From Methylicorpusculum sp. (lineage in GTDB: Bacteria > Pseudomonadota > Gammaproteobacteria > Methylococcales > Methylomonadaceae): a stretch of DNA of 64,000 bases. The stretch spans positions 45,883 through 109,882 of the forward strand of contig NZ_JAUSBX010000083.1 in assembly GCF_030651835.1 (NCBI RefSeq), written 5' to 3'. Shown in pieces: positions 60,966 through 64,000 of this stretch (the stretch's first letter is position 1; each line of letters opens with the position of its first letter). Below the pieces are notes generated by a model that saw nothing but the letters and a program-made list of their open reading frames with translations, ran no database searches and was not told where the DNA came from. A program made the position numbers and the translations under genes.

Positions 60966-61497
60966 ATTACGTGTTTAGGCTACTACTGACCTTTAATGCG
61001 ACGTCGCTATTGGTTATTATCTTTCTGGTTCAAAAGGGGCACACATTGGGGGGATTCTTCAACATCTAGTAGCTCTGCCAAACGTTATTTCTTACGCTAT
61101 TTACTTGTTGGTGCCTATTTTGTTGACGGGCTTAAGTATTTTGCTCAGTTCAAAGTTGGGTAGAGACAGTTTTAAAACAGGAGAGACCATTAGTATAGAA
61201 CATGCCAACAATAGTTTCCTGCCCAGCTATTTAGGTTATTTTTTCGTAGTCCTGAGCGTGGGAAATTGGGAAACCCTTGTCTTTGTTTATAGCGTGTTAT
61301 TTGTTTTTACTTTTTTGTCGCAAGCACTGTATTTCAATCCATTGTTTCTGCTTTTCGGTTTCGAGTTTTACAACATCACCACTAAGAACGGCGCTGCAAT
61401 ATTTTTAATAAGTCGTCAACTCTATAAAACACCGGCTGATATTGAGATTTCGGCTGCGTATCGAATTAATAATTACACATTTATCGAACGAGGTTAA
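60962..61497 (+). CDS. kwaA: KwaA-like Kiwa membrane protein, frame broken at a G run
   Basis: From the ATG at 60962 the frame gives MNYVFRLLLTFNATSLLVII and stops at 61069. Reading one base back at the six-G run (61048-61053) joins it to the downstream frame, which continues ILQHLVALPNVISYAIYLLV to 61497. The combined product is about 178 residues with four membrane segments and the C-terminal FNPLFLLFGFEFYNIT, resembling KwaA of the Kiwa anti-phage system. The break could be a true mutation, phase variation, a sequencing error or programmed -1 frameshifting (slippery GGGGGGA at 61048-61054). Confidence 0.7.
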
Positions 61498-61500
61498 TGC

Positions 61501-62331
61501 ATGGATCAGGTACTTGCTAAGGTTAAAGGAAATGGCAAAAAGAAATTCTTCAAGTTGCTGTCAGATCAAACACTCTTTGACGTTTCCTTACAAGGGATGG
61601 ACTTTGTTGAATACAATCCTGATCATAACCTTGATGAAGATTCCTGGTTCAAGATTGAACAGTTCAGCCAACAGCCATATTGCATCGATTTACTAAAAAA
61701 GGATTTTGTATCTTCGGAATACGATGATCTACCCAAAGATAAATTTTCAAAAATTGCTTATCTGTGCTCCTTTCAGGGAAATTACTACTATTTCCAAAAA
61801 ATCACTCCATCGTTGTTTGTTACCAGAAAGATGATCGTATTTGGTGAGATTGCTGAACTGGAAAACGGTGGTAGGCGATTAGTTGTCAATCCAATGCCAG
61901 ACGCGATTTACCAAAAGGATTTCGATACGCTTGTGTTCCGTAATCTCGCGACTATATCCAGCATTTTTACAGGAATTGACGATCTGTACAAGGAGGCTAC
62001 ACAGGAAGAAGTAGAGGCGTTTCTCGATGAATCTTTTGTTGAATTATCGGAGGAATATGGCGTTGAAAAGGTGTCCAAACCGAATCGTAAGCGAGTAGCG
62101 CTGGCTATGAGTACACTTGCTGCTATGCCTGATGAAGATAGGGATCAGATGCTGTCTTACATCGACAGCTATTGTAAGGAGAAACTTAAATTTGACGCAG
62201 AGAATAAAAAATTCGAAATTACGTCTGACGAAGAACTGAAGCTGTTACTTTACGGAATTGAGCAACGCTTTTATACAACTCAAATAGGAAATGAAAAACG
62301 CTTGGCTAATTCAGTACAAAAATTAATATAA
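61501..62331 (+). CDS. kwaB: KwaB-like DUF4868 protein of Kiwa
   Basis: KwaB is the DNA-binding effector partner of KwaA. The 276-residue protein has IAYLCSFQGNYYYFQKITPSLFV in its first half, which fits DUF4868, plus ELENGGRRLVVNPMPDAIY and a helical C-terminal part (DRDQMLSYIDSYCKEKLKF). GAGG lies 8 bases before the ATG and the gap to kwaA is 3 bases. The assignment rests on domain pattern and on the adjacent membrane protein. Confidence 0.75.
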   Translation: MDQVLAKVKGNGKKKFFKLLSDQTLFDVSLQGMDFVEYNPDHNLDEDSWFKIEQFSQQPYCIDLLKKDFVSSEYDDLPKDKFSKIAYLCSFQGNYYYFQKITPSLFVTRKMIVFGEIAELENGGRRLVVNPMPDAIYQKDFDTLVFRNLATISSIFTGIDDLYKEATQEEVEAFLDESFVELSEEYGVEKVSKPNRKRVALAMSTLAAMPDEDRDQMLSYIDSYCKEKLKFDAENKKFEITSDEELKLLLYGIEQRFYTTQIGNEKRLANSVQKLI

Positions 62332-62353
62332 GAACTAAATTCTGAATGCATAA

Positions 62354-63880
62354 ATGACGTATAAAGCAAACTTTAACGGCTGGCAAAACCTGACCCTCGA
62401 AGACTTGTTGGTGGCCTATCGCAAGGCCAAGGCGGATTGTTTTTTCGAAAATACCTTTCCCACTGCCATCAAGTTCGCCGAGTATGAGCAAGACCTGTTG
62501 GCTAATCTGAATGTTCTTCTTTCCAGCCTGCAAACTAGCAAAGGTTTCGCGGAGAACGACGGTTATTTGGGCGAATTTCGCCTGCTACCCAAGAAGCTGT
62601 CATTCAAGCCCAAAGCGGATGCTGGCAATGGTCATGTGCATTTTTCGAACTCGCAACGGGCTTTCGAACATCTGACTAAAAACAATGATCTAATCCCCGA
62701 GTTTCGGATTGTTGGTGACTTTCCCGTTGATAGTCACATCATTTCCTCGTTGTGGATCAATATGGTCGGGCATAAGTTTGATGCCTGTTTGGACGACAAC
62801 TGTTACGGCGCACGACTCAGGCGGATACGCAACGATGAATTGCTCGACAAGCATGCGCCTAAGCCGTTTCATATCAGTGCAATTGGTTCGTTCACCCCGT
62901 ATTTCCAGCCGTATCAACAATGGCGTAACGATGGCTTGCAAGCCATACGTGGCGAATTGGAGAAAGACCGGGACATCATCGCGGTCTCGTTGGATTTAAA
63001 AAGCTATTACCATTTTGTCGATCCAATGGCGCTGGCATTGCCTGATTTACATCGGGAATTAGGTCTGGAATTAACGGAAGAAGAACAAGTGTTTACCCGG
63101 CAATTGGCGGAATTTCTAGCTAAATGGGCAGAGCAGGCAGATCGTTTTGCTCAAAAAACAATTAAGGGCAAAGCGAAGATCGCTGGTGGTTTGGTGATTG
63201 GTTTAACCGCCAGTCGAATTGTTTCCAATGTGTTGTTGCATCGCTGGGATTGCCTGATCAAGCAGAAGCTTGCTCCCGTGCATTATGGGCGTTATGTGGA
63301 TGATATGTTTCTGGTACTTCGCGATACAGCTACGATTGCTAACAGCGATGACTTTATGGCGTTTTTGCAGGAACGTCTTGGCAAGGACTGTATTTTTCAG
63401 GATACCGCCGGATCAAAAGCTAAAAAAGGCGACTCCAGCAAAATCTGGCAGATTCAACAAGGCGAAGAATTACAGGGTTCGTCGCGAATCATGCTGCAAT
63501 CGGATAAGCAAAAATTGTTTTTGCTACAAGGCCGCGCTGGTCAAGATTTGCTCGACAGTATCGAAAAGGAAATATATGAGCTGTCCAGTGAACATCGTCT
63601 GATGCCTTCCCCAGATCAATTGGAGGATTCGACAGCGGCGAGGGTGTTATCGGCTGCTGGCAGCGTTGGCGAAAACGCGGATGCGCTACGCAGGGCTGAC
63701 GGCCTTACCATTCGCCGCTTAAGTTGGTCGCTATACTTGCGAAATGTCGAAACCTTGGCCCGTGATTTACCGGCGCATGAGTGGTCGGCTCAGCGTGCTG
63801 ATTTTTATCAGTTTGCGCATAACCATATTTTGCGACCAGACAGTTTGTTCGCACATTTCAACCAGCAATTCTCAATTTAA
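62354..63880 (+). CDS. Reverse transcriptase, probably defence-associated (UG/DRT type)
   Basis: The 508-residue protein contains the palm of a reverse transcriptase. Motif A is seen in AVSLDLKSYYHFVDP, motif B in GGLVIGLTASRIVSNVLL, and the catalytic motif C in GRYVDDMFLVL (YxDD). The N-terminal 180 residues (LEDLLVAYRKAKADCFFENT) resemble unknown-group RTs of the DRT defence class. There is no group II intron maturase domain, nor a retron-like small size. It follows kwaB by 22 bases. I cannot assign the DRT subtype. Confidence 0.88.
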   Translation: MTYKANFNGWQNLTLEDLLVAYRKAKADCFFENTFPTAIKFAEYEQDLLANLNVLLSSLQTSKGFAENDGYLGEFRLLPKKLSFKPKADAGNGHVHFSNSQRAFEHLTKNNDLIPEFRIVGDFPVDSHIISSLWINMVGHKFDACLDDNCYGARLRRIRNDELLDKHAPKPFHISAIGSFTPYFQPYQQWRNDGLQAIRGELEKDRDIIAVSLDLKSYYHFVDPMALALPDLHRELGLELTEEEQVFTRQLAEFLAKWAEQADRFAQKTIKGKAKIAGGLVIGLTASRIVSNVLLHRWDCLIKQKLAPVHYGRYVDDMFLVLRDTATIANSDDFMAFLQERLGKDCIFQDTAGSKAKKGDSSKIWQIQQGEELQGSSRIMLQSDKQKLFLLQGRAGQDLLDSIEKEIYELSSEHRLMPSPDQLEDSTAARVLSAAGSVGENADALRRADGLTIRRLSWSLYLRNVETLARDLPAHEWSAQRADFYQFAHNHILRPDSLFAHFNQQFSI

Positions 63881-63928
63881 AACCATAGCTTGTATAATGT
63901 TTAATTTTTGCAACCTGCACGGAAGCTT

Positions 63929-64000
63929 ATGGCCAGTCCCTTTCATCCCTCAACGAAACCGGCACCCTTTACAGCGCGCTCATTGATTGACAAAACCCGC
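63929..64000 (+). CDS. Start of an unidentified gene downstream of the RT
   Basis: An open frame begins at an ATG at 63929 with GGAAG 4 bases upstream and reads MASPFHPSTKPAPFTARSLI up to the window end, with no stop. Only 24 residues are visible, too few for a family call. Position and ribosome site suggest it is a partner gene in the same operon as the RT, 48 bases after its stop. Confidence 0.5.
   Translation, partial: MASPFHPSTKPAPFTARSLIDKTR

Overview
The window looks like chromosomal DNA from a gammaproteobacterium. It carries the conserved blocks rpmH-rnpA-yidD-yidC-mnmE, dnaA-dnaN-recF-gyrB, ndk-rlmN-pilF-hisS-yfgM-bamB-der, tgt-yajC-secDF and rhlB/trxA-rho in the usual gammaproteobacterial arrangement. 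Multicopper CopA/CopB, a TtpC-type TonB system and several small dispersed palindromic repeats suggest an aquatic species, possibly Methylococcales. No methane-oxidation gene is present, so that placement is a guess.

Layout. 1-11136 (minus) is housekeeping: der (cut by the window edge), bamB, yfgM, hisS, pilF, rlmN, ndk, then secF, secD, yajC, tgt. 11316-16717 (minus) holds an alpha/beta hydrolase and a tightly overlapped copA-copB-diguanylate cyclase unit. 16718-18425 is a decayed stretch: a dispersed repeat, a pseudogene fusing an ECF sigma factor to a PepSY membrane protein, and a small palindromic insertion in it. 18426-23396 (plus) is a six-gene TonB energy-transduction operon (DUF3450, TtpC-like ExbB, ExbB, ExbD, TonB, TPR). 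23630-33710 is mixed: AP2-like protein, peroxiredoxin, AsmA, mutY-yggX, rho, trxA, rhlB, yrfG-like phosphatase, nudE. 33732-40565 (minus) is the moxR-DUF58-bat stress operon.

40566-54843 is the replication-origin neighbourhood: a non-coding stretch at 40.7-40.9 kb with three DnaA boxes and an IHF-like site, a peptide transporter and small genes, the mnmE-to-rpmH block, and dnaA-dnaN-recF-gyrB. Two parS-like palindromes lie at the recF/gyrB junction.

54969-64000 is a defence island placed directly after gyrB: a complete type I restriction-modification system (hsdR-hsdM-hsdS), a Kiwa-like pair (KwaA membrane protein and KwaB/DUF4868), a reverse transcriptase with a YVDD active site, and the start of another gene at the window end. 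Overlapping or closely spaced genes suggest one transcript. The kwaA reading frame is broken at a run of six G that also fits a -1 slippery heptamer. This combined restriction-Kiwa-RT locus is the most interesting object in the window.
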